Below are positions 44,846 to 54,615 of a stretch of DNA of 64,000 bases, in pieces. This DNA is from Saprospiraceae bacterium (GTDB lineage Bacteria; Bacteroidota; Bacteroidia; Chitinophagales; Saprospiraceae). The notes beneath the pieces were generated by a model. It searched no databases and was not told the DNA's origin. It worked only from the letters and a program-made list of their open reading frames with translations. The translations under genes were made by a program, and so were the position numbers. The stretch lies in NCBI GenBank assembly GCA_016708265.1, contig JADJGA010000012.1, positions 1,213,001 through 1,277,000 of the forward strand, given 5' to 3'. The first letter of the stretch is position 1. Every line of letters starts with the position of its first letter.

Positions 44846-45595
44846 TCACTTGACCTGTGCTTCAACCTGAATACCGGTTTTCTGAACCTTGCCAAATATA
44901 TAGAATGGCAGATATATCAGCGAAAATAACAAAAGCGCTACAAATTCCAGTTGCAGTATATAATAGGGCCAGTCTCCCAAAAGGTCATACATGGTTTTTC
45001 CGTCAGGTTTGGCAACCATATACATGTAATTTGCACCTATGAGCACATCAATAAAATATACTGAAAATGCCAGCACATTGATCCAGAATAAACCATAGAA
45101 AATATCTTTGAATTTCATCCGGTAACCGAGAACGAAAATGCCGTAGAAAGCACCGGTAACAAGCCATACATGAATGATCCAGTATCTCCACCATTCGTAG
45201 TGAGGAAATGATTCAGTCAGAGTAGGGGTTAACAATGACTGGAAAGTTCCGGCCATGATCCATAGAAAAAACACACTCCATGCCAGTCTGTTTCTGAAAT
45301 AATAGGCAAAAAACATAAAGATCGGAGAAATATTGCATAGGTGTAAAGGCAAATCAGTTGTTTTGTCGAATATCCCGACATACATGTATATCGGTACTTT
45401 AGCTACCTGAAACAAGAAAATGAACATCATCAGTCCATAAATGAAACAATGTTTTCTATCAGATTTTAACCATACCCTTCCCATGTAAATGAAAAATATC
45501 CCAATTACCAGGAATAAGATCACTGAAAGATAATGTTCTGGTGTATAATTCCTGAACTGATTATTTGCGATAAGAAAACTGTCCATGTCATTCAA
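44846..45595 (-). CDS. TIGR02206 (YwaF-like) multipass membrane protein
   Basis: 249 residues, 6-7 transmembrane helices. Signature LPLHLCNISPIFMFF in the third helix region, and FPHYEWWRYWIIHVWLV, characteristic of the family. Function unknown. Complete; ends 87 bases before the arginyltransferase-like gene on the same strand and is divergent from gldC. Confidence 0.85.
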   Translation of the reverse strand: MNDMDSFLIANNQFRNYTPEHYLSVILFLVIGIFFIYMGRVWLKSDRKHCFIYGLMMFIFLFQVAKVPIYMYVGIFDKTTDLPLHLCNISPIFMFFAYYFRNRLAWSVFFLWIMAGTFQSLLTPTLTESFPHYEWWRYWIIHVWLVTGAFYGIFVLGYRMKFKDIFYGLFWINVLAFSVYFIDVLIGANYMYMVAKPDGKTMYDLLGDWPYYILQLEFVALLLFSLIYLPFYIFGKVQKTGIQVEAQVK

Positions 45596-45650
45596 AATTA
45601 ATTCAAAAAAGAGTGTAAAAATACTTTATTTATATAAAAATGGAAATAAT

Positions 45651-45682
45651 TTGAGCTTTTTTAATTCATTTAAATACATTTG
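45651..45682 (+). promoter_or_regulatory. Bacteroidota-type promoter for gldC
   Basis: TTG at 45651-45653, 21 bases, TACATTTG at 45675-45682 (TAnnTTTG). Transcription would start near 45690, before the GTG start at 45733. This argues against the in-frame ATG at 45694 as the start. Confidence 0.55.
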
Positions 45683-45732
45683 TACAATATTATTTGCTGT
45701 TATTAATTTTTGAACTACAAATTTATACAATT

Positions 45733-46065
45733 GTGATAAAAAACAGGATCGTTCTGGAAGTTGAACTTGATGATGAGAAAATGCCTGAAAAAATCAGCTG
45801 GGATGCAGGTAATCCGGAAGATGCGGAATTTAAACAGAGCAAGGCTTTTTTCCTTACACTATTTGATAAAAAAAACAGAGATACACTTGAGCTTGATCTG
45901 TGGACTAAGGATATGCAGGTGATTGAAATGGACAGGTTCGTTTTTCAGACCATGAATTCGCTTTCTGAAATGTATTACAGGGCTACTAAAAATACAGAGC
46001 TGGCTAATGAAATGAAAAGCTTTGCCCGATATTTTGGTGAGAAAACAAATATTGTAACTATATAA
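45733..46065 (+). CDS. gldC: Gliding motility-type protein GldC
   Basis: About 110 residues from a GTG at 45733 (MIKNRIVLEVELDDEKMPEKI). It matches GldC in order: EVELDDEKMPEKISWDA, LELDLWTKDMQVIEMDRFVF, TMNSLSEMYYRATKNTELAN and SFARYFGEKT. GldC is a small cytoplasmic protein found across Bacteroidota, including non-gliders, where it is of uncertain function. Upstream in-frame ATG at 45694 would give an odd hydrophobic leader. The next gene follows in 7 bases. Confidence 0.85.
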   Translation: MIKNRIVLEVELDDEKMPEKISWDAGNPEDAEFKQSKAFFLTLFDKKNRDTLELDLWTKDMQVIEMDRFVFQTMNSLSEMYYRATKNTELANEMKSFARYFGEKTNIVTI

Positions 46066-46072
46066 CTTGTAA

Positions 46073-46597
46073 TTGGAAGACGAAAGAATTTTGATATTAT
46101 TCCGTGAAGACCCAAAAAAAGCATTGAGTCTGCTTTACGATAAATACTTTGATTATTTATCGAGAGAGATTTTATATATATTAAAAAATGAAGAAGATAC
46201 ACGTGATGTTATTCAAGATCTTTTCCTGACTTTATGGAATAATAAAGACCATCTCAACAATATAAATACTTCTCTAAAACTATATTTAAGAAAAGCTGCC
46301 TATAATAAATCATTGAACAAGATAAAAACTAAAGTCCAGTTTTTTGAAGTTGAAGATGAAGAATTTATTTATGAAAATGGGGATCAGCATACGGATATGG
46401 TAGTCGAAGAACTAAATGAAAGAATCAAAAAAGCCATAGACCAATTGCCTTTTAAATGCCGGACTGTGTTTCTTTTGAGCCGTTATGATGAAAAATCTTA
46501 TAAGGAAATCGCTGAAAGTCTTGAGATATCTATAAAAACAGTTGAAAATCAGATAAGTAAAGCATTAAAAATTTTAAGAAAAAAAATTGATCACTAA
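46073..46597 (+). CDS. ECF sigma factor (FecI-like)
   Basis: 174 residues from a TTG start at 46073 (LEDERILILFREDPKKALSL), 7 bases after gldC. Sigma region 2: LYDKYFDYLSREILYILKNE, EDTRDVIQDLFLTLWNN, KLYLRKAAYNKSLNKIK. Region 4: AIDQLPFKCRTVFLLSRYDE, KSYKEIAESLEISIKTVENQ. It should be held by the FecR protein next door and turn on the receptor operon. TTG is the only start fitting the frame after a stop; the family normally begins near here. Confidence 0.88.
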   Translation: MEDERILILFREDPKKALSLLYDKYFDYLSREILYILKNEEDTRDVIQDLFLTLWNNKDHLNNINTSLKLYLRKAAYNKSLNKIKTKVQFFEVEDEEFIYENGDQHTDMVVEELNERIKKAIDQLPFKCRTVFLLSRYDEKSYKEIAESLEISIKTVENQISKALKILRKKIDH

Positions 46598-46640
46598 TAG
46601 GGGGATATTGTGATTTTATTGTCTTATATGTACAAGGATT

Positions 46641-47637
46641 ATGGAAGACTCTAATAAAATATTATTTTTTCATAAAGTATTATCAGGAAATGCTTCTTTT
46701 GATGAAAGAGCATTGCTTGAAAAGCAAATTAATGAAGAAAAAGGATACAAAGAAATTTTTGATCAGATAAAAGTAATATGGGATAAAAGTTCTGATATCA
46801 GTAAACCTCCGGTAAGTTTTAGTAAATCAGTTTTAAAAGAAGAAATTTTCAATATCATAGATAAGCCTGTTGTTAATTTTGAAATTAAAGCTGAAAAAAA
46901 AATTAATAAGCATTAATCTGAAATTAGCGATTGCTGTTGCTGCAGTATTGCTTGTCGTATTTTCTGTTGCGGCAGTTTTCTTAAACAGTTCACTATCCGG
47001 TACGATTATAAAAGCGCAGAATGAGGTGGTTTTTAATAAATTACCTGACGGTTCCAGGATTTTTGTCAACAGGAATTCCTGTTTAAAGTATTCTAAGGAT
47101 TTTGCTGTCACTGATCGTACAGTTTTTCTTGAAGGTTCAGCTTTTTTCAATGTCCGGTATGATCAGAATAGGCCTTTTATAATTAAAACTGCTGACAATA
47201 CTATTAAAGTTGTTGGTACTTCTTTTCAGGTAATTAATGTTAATAATAAAACAATTGAAGTAAATGTCTTTACCGGAATTGTAGAGTTTTATGCTAAGGA
47301 TGGTGAGTATGTTACTTTAAAGAAAGGTCAGAGTGCCGTTTATAATCCTCAAAATCAGAGATTTACCAAAAGTGAGAAAGTGCAGTTAAACCCCGATCTG
47401 AGGGCTGAATTTCTTACTTTTCAAAATGCAGAATTGAGCTTTGTTTTTGAACGATTGTCCCAAATGTTTGATTGTCAAATAGATGTTAAATGTGGTGCTG
47501 TTTCAGGAATGAAAGGATATACTTCGCCGGGAGTTGCTGGTGATAATATTGATTATTATTTTAAAACTATAAAAAAATTGTACAAAATAAATATTGTTGA
47601 AATTTCTCCGGACAAGTTTGAAGTTAATTGTCTCTGA
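46641..47637 (+). CDS. FecR-family anti-sigma regulator, frameshifted
   Basis: About 332 residues. N-terminal cytoplasmic part (LSGNASFDERALLEKQINEE), one membrane helix (LAIAVAAVLLVVFSVAAVFL) and the periplasmic FecR domain with LPDGSRIFVNRNSCLKYSKD, VFLEGSAFFNVRYDQNRPF and TIKVVGTSFQVINVNNKTIE, then a C-terminal STN-like domain ending ISPDKFEVNCL. The N-terminal reading frame ends at a nine-A run (46894-46902); the rest is in the next frame. One base in that run repairs it. It would relay a signal from the receptor to the sigma factor. A terminator follows before the receptor gene. Confidence 0.9.
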
Positions 47638-47670
47638 TTAAATTTTTTCAAGTTGATATTATTATAAATC

Positions 47671-47697
47671 AAAGCACCATCTTTTGGTGCTTTTTTT
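47671..47697 (+). terminator. Strong rho-independent terminator between FecR and the receptor
   Basis: AAGCACCA 47672-47679 with TGGTGCTT 47685-47692 around a 5-base loop, then a T run. It ends the sigma-FecR unit, so the receptor 80 bases further needs its own promoter. Confidence 0.85.
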
Positions 47698-47776
47698 ATT
47701 TTTATCAGTAATTGCAGGATTATTTTAAACTTGGTACTGTTTTTGATGTTTTTATCTGTAGGCTTATTAAATACGG

Positions 47777-50394
47777 ATGCAGAAACTACTTTTCTCTATT
47801 GTTGTTGCAGTTATATCTTTCGCAGCTGTTACTGCGCAGGAAAATGTTTTAGACAGGAAGGTGAATTACAGGGCAACCAACAGGGACCTCTCTAATGTTC
47901 TGGTCGACCTGAGCAAAAAATCAGCCGTCAATATCGTGTTTAAGATCAGCGATATTCCCGAAAAAACTATCAATTTTTATTCTCCGGATTACAGTTTGAA
48001 GGAAATTCTCGATTTCCTTCTTCAAGGTTCAGCTCTGAAATATGATGTGGTAGATCGTCAGATAGTCATTTATAAGCCAGGAATTGACAATAAAGAAAAA
48101 TACTTTATAAAAGGTTATACAATTGATAGTAGAACGGGAGAAAAGCTAATCTATACTAACATCTATCTTGACGACTTTTCAAAAGGCACAGTCTCAAATG
48201 AGCATGGTTTTTTTATCCTTGAATTGTACAAAGGCAAAAACAAGGTTAATTTTTCCTATCTGGGTTACTACAAGTATATACTTGAAATTGATCTTCAAAA
48301 AGATCTTACTGCAAATGTCAGTCTGAATCCTGAACCATCAAAGGAGCTGAAAGAGGTATTGATAACTGACAAAAGACAATACAATAACCGTATGGAATTC
48401 TATGAACCGGATGTTATTAATATCGACAGAATTGATAAAATGGTGCATTTGTTCGGAGAGGATGATATTTTAAGGCTTACTCATATACAGCCTGGTGTAT
48501 TGACCGGAGCGGATGGATTTGGAGGTATTCATGTCAGAGGAAGCAGTGCAGGAGATAATGAGATCATTCTGGACGGAGTTCCGGTATATAATGCACAGCA
48601 TGCCATAGGACTCTTCAGTGTTTTTAATTCCAGTCTTATCAAAAACAGTACTTTTTTGAAAGGAAATTTCCCTGCAAGATATGGAGGAAGTCTTGGTTCA
48701 GTCCTTGATATCAGTACAAGGGATGGCAATAATAAAAAATTCGGAGGAGAGCTAGATCTTGGTTTGCTTACTATAAAGGGATTGCTTGAAGGGCCGATAG
48801 TAAATGATAAAAGCAGCATGATCATTAGTTTCAGGAGGACATTTGTTGATATTTGGAATAATTCAATATCTGAACTTATCAGCAGTGACAAAGAAATTAA
48901 GAAATTCAATTATTATTTTTATGATCTTAATTTTAAATTCAATTTTCATTTAAACGATAAAAATCATTTGTTCCTTAGTTATTACAGGGGAGGTGACAAC
49001 TTTGAAAATTCATTTAATTCATATCAGGATATTGAACAGGATTCTGTCATCAGCAAGAGCGATAGTGACTGGAAATGGGGTAATAATTTATTATCAGCTC
49101 AGTGGCACACTCCAGCCCGGCAAACGCCTCTTTGTGAATACAACATTTTATTACAGCAATTTTAATTTAAAGTCATATTCATATTCCTCCAGTTTGCTCC
49201 AGAACAAACCGGTTCAGTATTTCTATGAAGGCAAAATTTTTGATTCTGAAATTGATGAAATGGGAATTAAACTTGATTTTGATCTTGCTTTGGCATCCGG
49301 AGATCTGAAATGGGGCTATCATGGATCCCGAAGGAGCACAAATCCATTTGTTTACCAGACTTCAAGGACTTTGGACCAGGCACCTTATCAGTTACCGGAT
49401 ATTGAAGATATTAGATTTGAAATTGACAATTATTCTAATAAAACTATTGAACACAGAGTATATTTTGAAGATAAGGTCAAACTTACAAGGAAGACCAGTT
49501 TCAATTTTGGTTTGCATCAGGCTTTTGTTATGACTTCAGGGAAAATGTATTCCTCTTTCGAACCACGAATTGATTTTCGTCAGCGTATTAATAAATTAGG
49601 CATTTTAAGCTTTCCCTTGGAAAAATGTCGCAAAGTATCCACACTCTTACAAATAATTCTCTTGGCTTGCCATCAGAGATACTATTGCCTTCAACAGCAA
49701 TACTTGCACCGGAATCAGTTTGGCATTATAATATTGGACTGGAGTCCGATATCAGTAAAAATATTAAATTAAACATTGAAGCATATTATAAGACAGCGAC
49801 CAATACTGTTTCATATAAAGAAGGGAGTTACTTCGTGATATCTGAAAATTCAGAATGGGAAGGCTCTGTTCCAGTTGGTCTGGCTAAAATGTACGGAATT
49901 GAAACACAGATGGAATTCAATTCAAAAAGGTTCAAATCATGGCTAAATTACACTTATTCATACTCACTCAGATCCTTTGATAATATTTTTAATGGACAAT
50001 GGTTTGATTACCGCTTTTCAAGAAGACATATGGTCAATTTCATACTTTTCTATAAGATGAATGATAAGATGAACCTTTTCTTTGAGAATATATATGGCAG
50101 TGGCAATCCATATACACTTCCGACTCAACTTACACCAGACAATCAGTTGATATATGAAAAGCTCAACAACTGGGAACTTCCTTATTACCACCGGATTGAT
50201 ATTGGACTGGAAACAAAATTCCAGAGTACCAATGTGGGTCATGAAATAAAATTCGGAATTTACAACGTAATGAACAGAAAGAATCCGTTCTATATGACTT
50301 ATGGCAGTATGAAGAAACAATTGCTGAGTTCTGATTTCAAGTACATTTATGTATTTCCTTTTTGCCCTCAATCAGCTATAAGATAAGTTTTTAA
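47777..50394 (+). CDS. TonB-dependent receptor with STN and CarboxypepD_reg-like domains, three frameshifts
   Basis: About 872 residues. Signal peptide (MQKLLFSIVVAVISFAAVTA), STN domain (about 25-105: NVLVDLSKKSAVNIVFKISD), carboxypeptidase-like domain (IKGYTIDSRTGEKLIYTN), plug (GVLTGADGFGGIHVRGSSAG, DNEIILDGVPVYNAQHA) and barrel. Breaks: near 49100 (continues in the frame with GTLQPGKRLFVNTTFYYSN), near 49620 (continues with MSQSIHTLTNNSLGLPSEI), and near 50360, where one T gives the proper ending FPFLPSISYKISF and stop at 50392-50394. The neighbouring sigma/FecR pair predicts a signal-transducing receptor for a nutrient such as a polysaccharide or iron complex. No SusD-like gene follows. 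Confidence 0.88.
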
Positions 50395-50640
50395 TGAAGA
50401 GTTTGTTTAAAATAGTTAGTTAAAAACGGTTGTATCTCATTGATATATAGGTAAGTATTATATTTACTTTGATTTTTAAACTAAGTTTTCTAGTTAATAA
50501 AAACAATCATTTTATTTGACTTTATGAGGTTGTTTAAAAGGCAATCTTTTGTTCACTCTACGATATAAAGACGCAAACTGCTGCAAATTAATCCAAATGT
50601 ATTTAATTTATATTGATTTGATAAAAAATACATTCTTTTT

Positions 50641-50722
50641 TTTACAGCTTCCTGTATCTCCAGCTCAAACTCCCGACGATAAATGTCGGGATCGCACAGT
50701 CCTTAAGTTCAATTTTAAATCA
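50641..50722. repeat. Dispersed hairpin element, copy C (right half)
   Basis: Shares TCTCCAGCTCAAACTCCCG, ATCGCACAGTCCTTAA and a TTTTAAA tail with copies A and B. Its stem is CCCGAC..GTCGGG, i.e. base pairs changed while pairing is kept relative to copy B. The gap 50395-50751 otherwise has no gene. Confidence 0.7.
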
Positions 50723-50751
50723 ACTTTGAAGTATTAATTTCGGGTTAATTA

Positions 50752-52134
50752 TTAAAACTCATCTGTAAATCCCAATACCGGTTTTCTTTCTTTGTATTTT
50801 CCTCGAGTGAAATCTGGAATTTCCACTACCTTATTTTCCGAAATTGACTTTTCACTCAAAGGGGTGATTGAATACCAGGAAGCCAGGTCATAGACATCAA
50901 GCGGAAATTCAATGTTTCTTTTGATGCTTTCGATAAAACTGTTGCACACAAAGAAATCCATCCCACCATGTCCTGAATCTTCAGCAGCTTTGGAATATTT
51001 TTTCCAGAGTGGATGGTCATACTTTTCAAGCCAGGATTGAGTGCTGTCCCATCTGTGGCTGTGTTTCATCTGTTTTTCAAAATAAATAAATCCCTGGTCA
51101 TTGTCTCCCCATCCATAGTCCTGCCAGAGCCCTTCAGTACCCTGAACCCTGAATCCAAGATTGTAAGGCCTTTGCAGGGAAGTGTCATGGGTAAGCAGGA
51201 GTGTTTCACCATTCTCACATTGTATCTGAGTTGTGACTACATCCCCCTGTTTGAATTTTATATTTGCATTTGGGTGACCGGCACCGCCTTTTTCATGTTC
51301 CCTGATGTATTTATTCAATCCTCTTGATTTTGAGGAGAAAGAAGAGAGCCTGACCATCCTGTTACCCCTGTTTATGTCAAATTTGACTGCTAAAGGTCCG
51401 AGTCCATGGGTAGGGTAGAGTTCACCATTTCTCTTTATATAATGGTTTGTTCTCCATTTCGCTTCGCTGTAGCCTTTTTCACCAAATTCCACTCCTGAAT
51501 TATAGGGAGTCACACCATCATTGAACAATACCCCACGGAGATCATGTTCATATCCTCCCTGGCCGTGTATAAGTTCACCAAACATTCCAAGTCGAACCAT
51601 ATTTAAAACAGCCATAACATCCCTGCGGTAGCAAACATTCTCCATTATCATAATAGGTACGCGGGTCTTTTCATACGTATCTACATATTCCCAGCATTCA
51701 TTGAGACTCATAGCCCCGCAGACTTCAAGACCTACTATTTTTCCTGCATTCATAGCATCCACAGCCTGGATTTTGTGCCATTCCCAGGGTGATGCTATAA
51801 CTACTGCATCTAAATCTTTTCTTTCCAGCAGATTCCTGTAATCATAATTCCCGTTTGAATAAACTTCCGGAACTTTTTTATTGTATTTTTTTACAATTTG
51901 CAGAGCACCATTTATCATCCTCTGGTCCGGATCTGCTAAAGCAATTATTTCAGTATCATTTCTCTGAATAAATTCCTGGAGCAGAGATTGACCTCTTAAA
52001 CCCAATGCTATGAATCCAAGTCTGACTTTTTTATCAGGAGGTGCTGCAAAGGCATAAAAAGATCCTGGAAGTATCAGAGCTGCGAAACCAGCCAGCCCTG
52101 TCTTTATGAAGTTTTTACGATCAATGAGTTGCAT
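50752..52134 (-). CDS. GH109-type oxidoreductase-fold glycosidase (Gfo/Idh/MocA)
   Basis: 460 residues. N-terminal Tat-like/signal segment (DRKNFIKTGLAGFAALILPG), then a Rossmann fold (RLGFIALGLRGQSLLQEFIQ, EIIALADPDQRM) and the Gfo/Idh/MocA substrate domain. GH109 signatures: VCGAMSLNECWEYVDTYEKT, MIMENVCYRRDVMAVLNMVR, GGYEHDLRGVLFNDG, then SGHGGMDFFV. GH109 enzymes remove terminal alpha-N-acetylgalactosamine by an NAD-dependent elimination/addition mechanism. Export via Tat is suggested but the twin arginine is only RK here. Neighbours on this strand also act on sugars. Complete. Confidence 0.85.
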   Translation of the reverse strand: MQLIDRKNFIKTGLAGFAALILPGSFYAFAAPPDKKVRLGFIALGLRGQSLLQEFIQRNDTEIIALADPDQRMINGALQIVKKYNKKVPEVYSNGNYDYRNLLERKDLDAVVIASPWEWHKIQAVDAMNAGKIVGLEVCGAMSLNECWEYVDTYEKTRVPIMIMENVCYRRDVMAVLNMVRLGMFGELIHGQGGYEHDLRGVLFNDGVTPYNSGVEFGEKGYSEAKWRTNHYIKRNGELYPTHGLGPLAVKFDINRGNRMVRLSSFSSKSRGLNKYIREHEKGGAGHPNANIKFKQGDVVTTQIQCENGETLLLTHDTSLQRPYNLGFRVQGTEGLWQDYGWGDNDQGFIYFEKQMKHSHRWDSTQSWLEKYDHPLWKKYSKAAEDSGHGGMDFFVCNSFIESIKRNIEFPLDVYDLASWYSITPLSEKSISENKVVEIPDFTRGKYKERKPVLGFTDEF

Positions 52135-52137
52135 ATT

Positions 52138-52265
52138 AATTGATAATTGAAAATTGAAAATTGAAAATGTGCAATTGACCCGACTGATCGGGATCGTCTT
52201 TTATAATTGATAATTCTTAATTCGTAATTCCTAATTCCTAATTCGTAATTGATAATTCGTAATTC
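52138..52265. repeat. AT-rich simple repeat with an embedded CCCGA hairpin
   Basis: Repeats of AATTGAAAATTG and TAATTCGTAATTCC units on either side of ACCCGACTGATCGGGATCG (about 52180-52198), a CCCGA/TCGGG hairpin. A frame reading the repeats (52104-52397, minus) is not a protein. Similar arrays at 32268-32345 and 42768-42830. Confidence 0.7.
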
Positions 52266-52272
52266 AACCTTC

Positions 52273-52887
52273 CTACCTTCCAAATTTCTTTTCACCAGCT
52301 CTGATTTCAACTTCAAGTTCATTTTCACGGGGTGGGATAGGACAGTTAAAGCCTTCTCCAAAGGCACACCAGGGATTGTAAGATTTATTGAAATCAAGGA
52401 TTATCGATCCGAAGTTAAAATCTCTTTTGTCAAGGTCTATATACCTGCCTCCTCCGTATGTTTCATTTCCATTTGTGATATCTGTAAAAGGCAGAAAAAG
52501 ATAATTGACATATTTGGCATCACCGGAAAGCTGCAAACTGTTATAAACATACAGTGAACATGGAATACTCTTTATTTCAAAAAATAAGACTGCATAAGGA
52601 GTAAATTGTTTTGTTTTTCCTGATGATGTTTTAAAATTAAGTGTGTCTGCATCATTGAACAGTTTAAATGATGCTTTGACCCTGAAATTGGTATCTATAG
52701 GGAAAAAATCAAGATCTTTCAGATCATTTCGCTTCAGGGGGCTTCTTTCTTCTTTCAGAAAATTCTTTTTATAGTCGACTCTGAATTTATTAATTTCTTT
52801 TCTGTATGAATAAGTTTTGGAGGATCCGCATGACCAAAGTAAAATTACAGCTATAAATACCAGAATATCTTTCGTAAGTAGCTTCAT
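52273..52887 (-). CDS. DUF1684 family lipoprotein
   Basis: 204 residues with signal and lipobox (MKLLTKDILVFIAVILLWSC). DUF1684 signatures are strong: SPLKRNDLKDLDFFPIDTNF, LQLSGDAKYVNYLFLPFTD, GNETYGGGRYIDLDKRDFNF, ILDFNKSYNPWCAFGEGFNC and PIPPRENELEVEIRAGEK. Function of the family is not settled. It lies between GH109 and the T9SS gene on the same strand. Complete. Confidence 0.9.
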   Translation of the reverse strand: MKLLTKDILVFIAVILLWSCGSSKTYSYRKEINKFRVDYKKNFLKEERSPLKRNDLKDLDFFPIDTNFRVKASFKLFNDADTLNFKTSSGKTKQFTPYAVLFFEIKSIPCSLYVYNSLQLSGDAKYVNYLFLPFTDITNGNETYGGGRYIDLDKRDFNFGSIILDFNKSYNPWCAFGEGFNCPIPPRENELEVEIRAGEKKFGR

Positions 52888-53005
52888 ATCAAATTATAAA
52901 GATTAAATCTCAAAGGTATTAAACTAATAACATATAAGTATTTATTTTTCTTTTAATTGCAGTTTTGAAATTATAGTATCAAGAAAACTAAACTTAATTA
53001 GGCTT

Positions 53006-54169
53006 TTAATTTACTATGAATTTAGATATTTCAGTTCGGTTTTTGTTTTTAACTCTGATGAAATATGTTCCCTTTTTTATATTTCTGTCATTTATCCTTA
53101 TCTGATCATTTCCGGCAATTACTGATTTTTCAGAATAAACAATTTGTCCCATCATATTAAATACTACTATATCATACTCTGTATTGTCTGATAATTCAGA
53201 GTTAATATAGAATTCTCCCTGATTGGGATTTGGGGAAATGCTGATTATATTATTCAAATTTTGATTTATTTGATTTGGATTGGATTTTGCTTCCCCGTCG
53301 TAATAAATACTTGAAGGCTTTGTAAAATTATTGGATCCAAAATTTATTAGCATCAATGAGTATCTTGCATTCTCTCTCCAGAAAATATATCGGTTTGTTA
53401 TCGTAGTTTGTCCCTGAGATAAGCCAAATGCATTAAGTAATGCAGCAGGTGCAGGAATGCCGTTCATATAGAAACTGTCTTTAGATATAACTGTTCTCTT
53501 CAACATTAGTACATCATAAGATAAACTTGGTCCGTTAATGGTCGGTACCTGCATTTTTCCCCATCCGACAATTGTATCATGACGCACATTGTTTGTGACT
53601 TTCTGGCAAGGGACATTTTTCAGTGAATATGCCTTTATTGAAAGTAAAAAATTAACTGCACTTCTTGTATTGGAATGAAATGAGGTGCTCATTGTTGAGG
53701 GAAACTTTAATAAATAAGAAGGACTTGAATACTTCCACACCTGTTTCGGAAAATTGCAAGAATCGAGCACATTACCTGTGAGAGAGCCTATGCCATATCT
53801 CTGTAAAAATACTTCATATCCAAGACTGTTTGCTCCTGTTTCATCGGTTTCATAATAGGTATCGTAGTGATAATAACTTCCCGGAATCAGAACCGAAGAT
53901 AAATTTGTATCAGCAAATGTTGCACTTTCAAAATCCGGACTATCGGGAGTAATGTAACCCCATGATGAAGCACCTGAATTCCCGATACCTGAATAATCCC
54001 ATACCTGATTATTTCCGGGTAATGGCATTTTAAACCCGGAAGTGTCACCAGCAATAGCTTTTATCGGTCCCGGATTAAAAGCTGTATTTGATTGATTTAA
54101 TATTAATTGTGCATTAGCATGTAAGCCAAAAAAAATGACCACAAAAATTTTGAGTATCCTGGTTTTCAT
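53006..54169 (-). CDS. Secreted protein with type A T9SS sorting domain
   Basis: 387 residues. Signal peptide at the N-terminus, an uncharacterised body (about residues 20-300, beta-rich) and a C-terminal Por sorting domain (about 310-387): ISPNPNQGEFYINSELSDNT, YDIVVFNMMGQIVYSEKSV, GTYFIRVKNKNRTEISKF. The domain sends it through the type IX secretion system to the cell surface or outside. The body shows no catalytic motif that I recognise. Confidence 0.85.
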   Translation of the reverse strand: MKTRILKIFVVIFFGLHANAQLILNQSNTAFNPGPIKAIAGDTSGFKMPLPGNNQVWDYSGIGNSGASSWGYITPDSPDFESATFADTNLSSVLIPGSYYHYDTYYETDETGANSLGYEVFLQRYGIGSLTGNVLDSCNFPKQVWKYSSPSYLLKFPSTMSTSFHSNTRSAVNFLLSIKAYSLKNVPCQKVTNNVRHDTIVGWGKMQVPTINGPSLSYDVLMLKRTVISKDSFYMNGIPAPAALLNAFGLSQGQTTITNRYIFWRENARYSLMLINFGSNNFTKPSSIYYDGEAKSNPNQINQNLNNIISISPNPNQGEFYINSELSDNTEYDIVVFNMMGQIVYSEKSVIAGNDQIRINDRNIKKGTYFIRVKNKNRTEISKFIVN

Positions 54170-54615
54170 TGCAATTGATTTATTTATTAAAATTAAAATA
54201 TGATCTTGCGAATATACAGTAAATATTGCAAAAAATCAAGTTAAATTAATCTCAATGTCTGGCCAGATCAATTAAAAATAAGGTAACTACTCAGGTTCTG
54301 TTGAAATTGGTGTATATAATCATATCTGAAATATCTGCGTTCATCTGCGTTTTAGATCTGCGGTATCTGCGGAATAGAAAGACTTGCTCTTTTATTTCCC
54401 GCAGATTTGCGTAGAAAAAAACAATATAAAGTAATTCAATCGTCACGCAGATTTTCGCAGAAAATTTAATTCTGTTTCCTGCCCTGGTTAAAATGAGTTC
54501 CGATCGTTCAGGACGGAATTTACTAAAATTTTTTCCTTTAAGTAATCACCATATTTCATCCCATGCCGGTAGTATTAAAGTCTCATTTAAAAACCGGGTA
54601 GTTAGAAAATAAGTT
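54170..54615. other. Intergenic gap with TCTGCG repeats
   Basis: About 450 bases. ATCTGCGTTCATCTGCG, ATCTGCGGTATCTGCGGAA and CGCAGATTTTCGCAG at 54335-54465 repeat an ATCTGCG core in both orientations, which forms hairpins. A CCGATCGTTCAGGACGG hairpin (about 54501-54517) follows. No gene. Confidence 0.55.

Noticed and set aside
52104..52397. 97-codon minus-strand frame with repeats like YELGIRNYELRIINY
   Set aside because: It only translates the AATT-rich simple repeats and overlaps the DUF1684 gene end.
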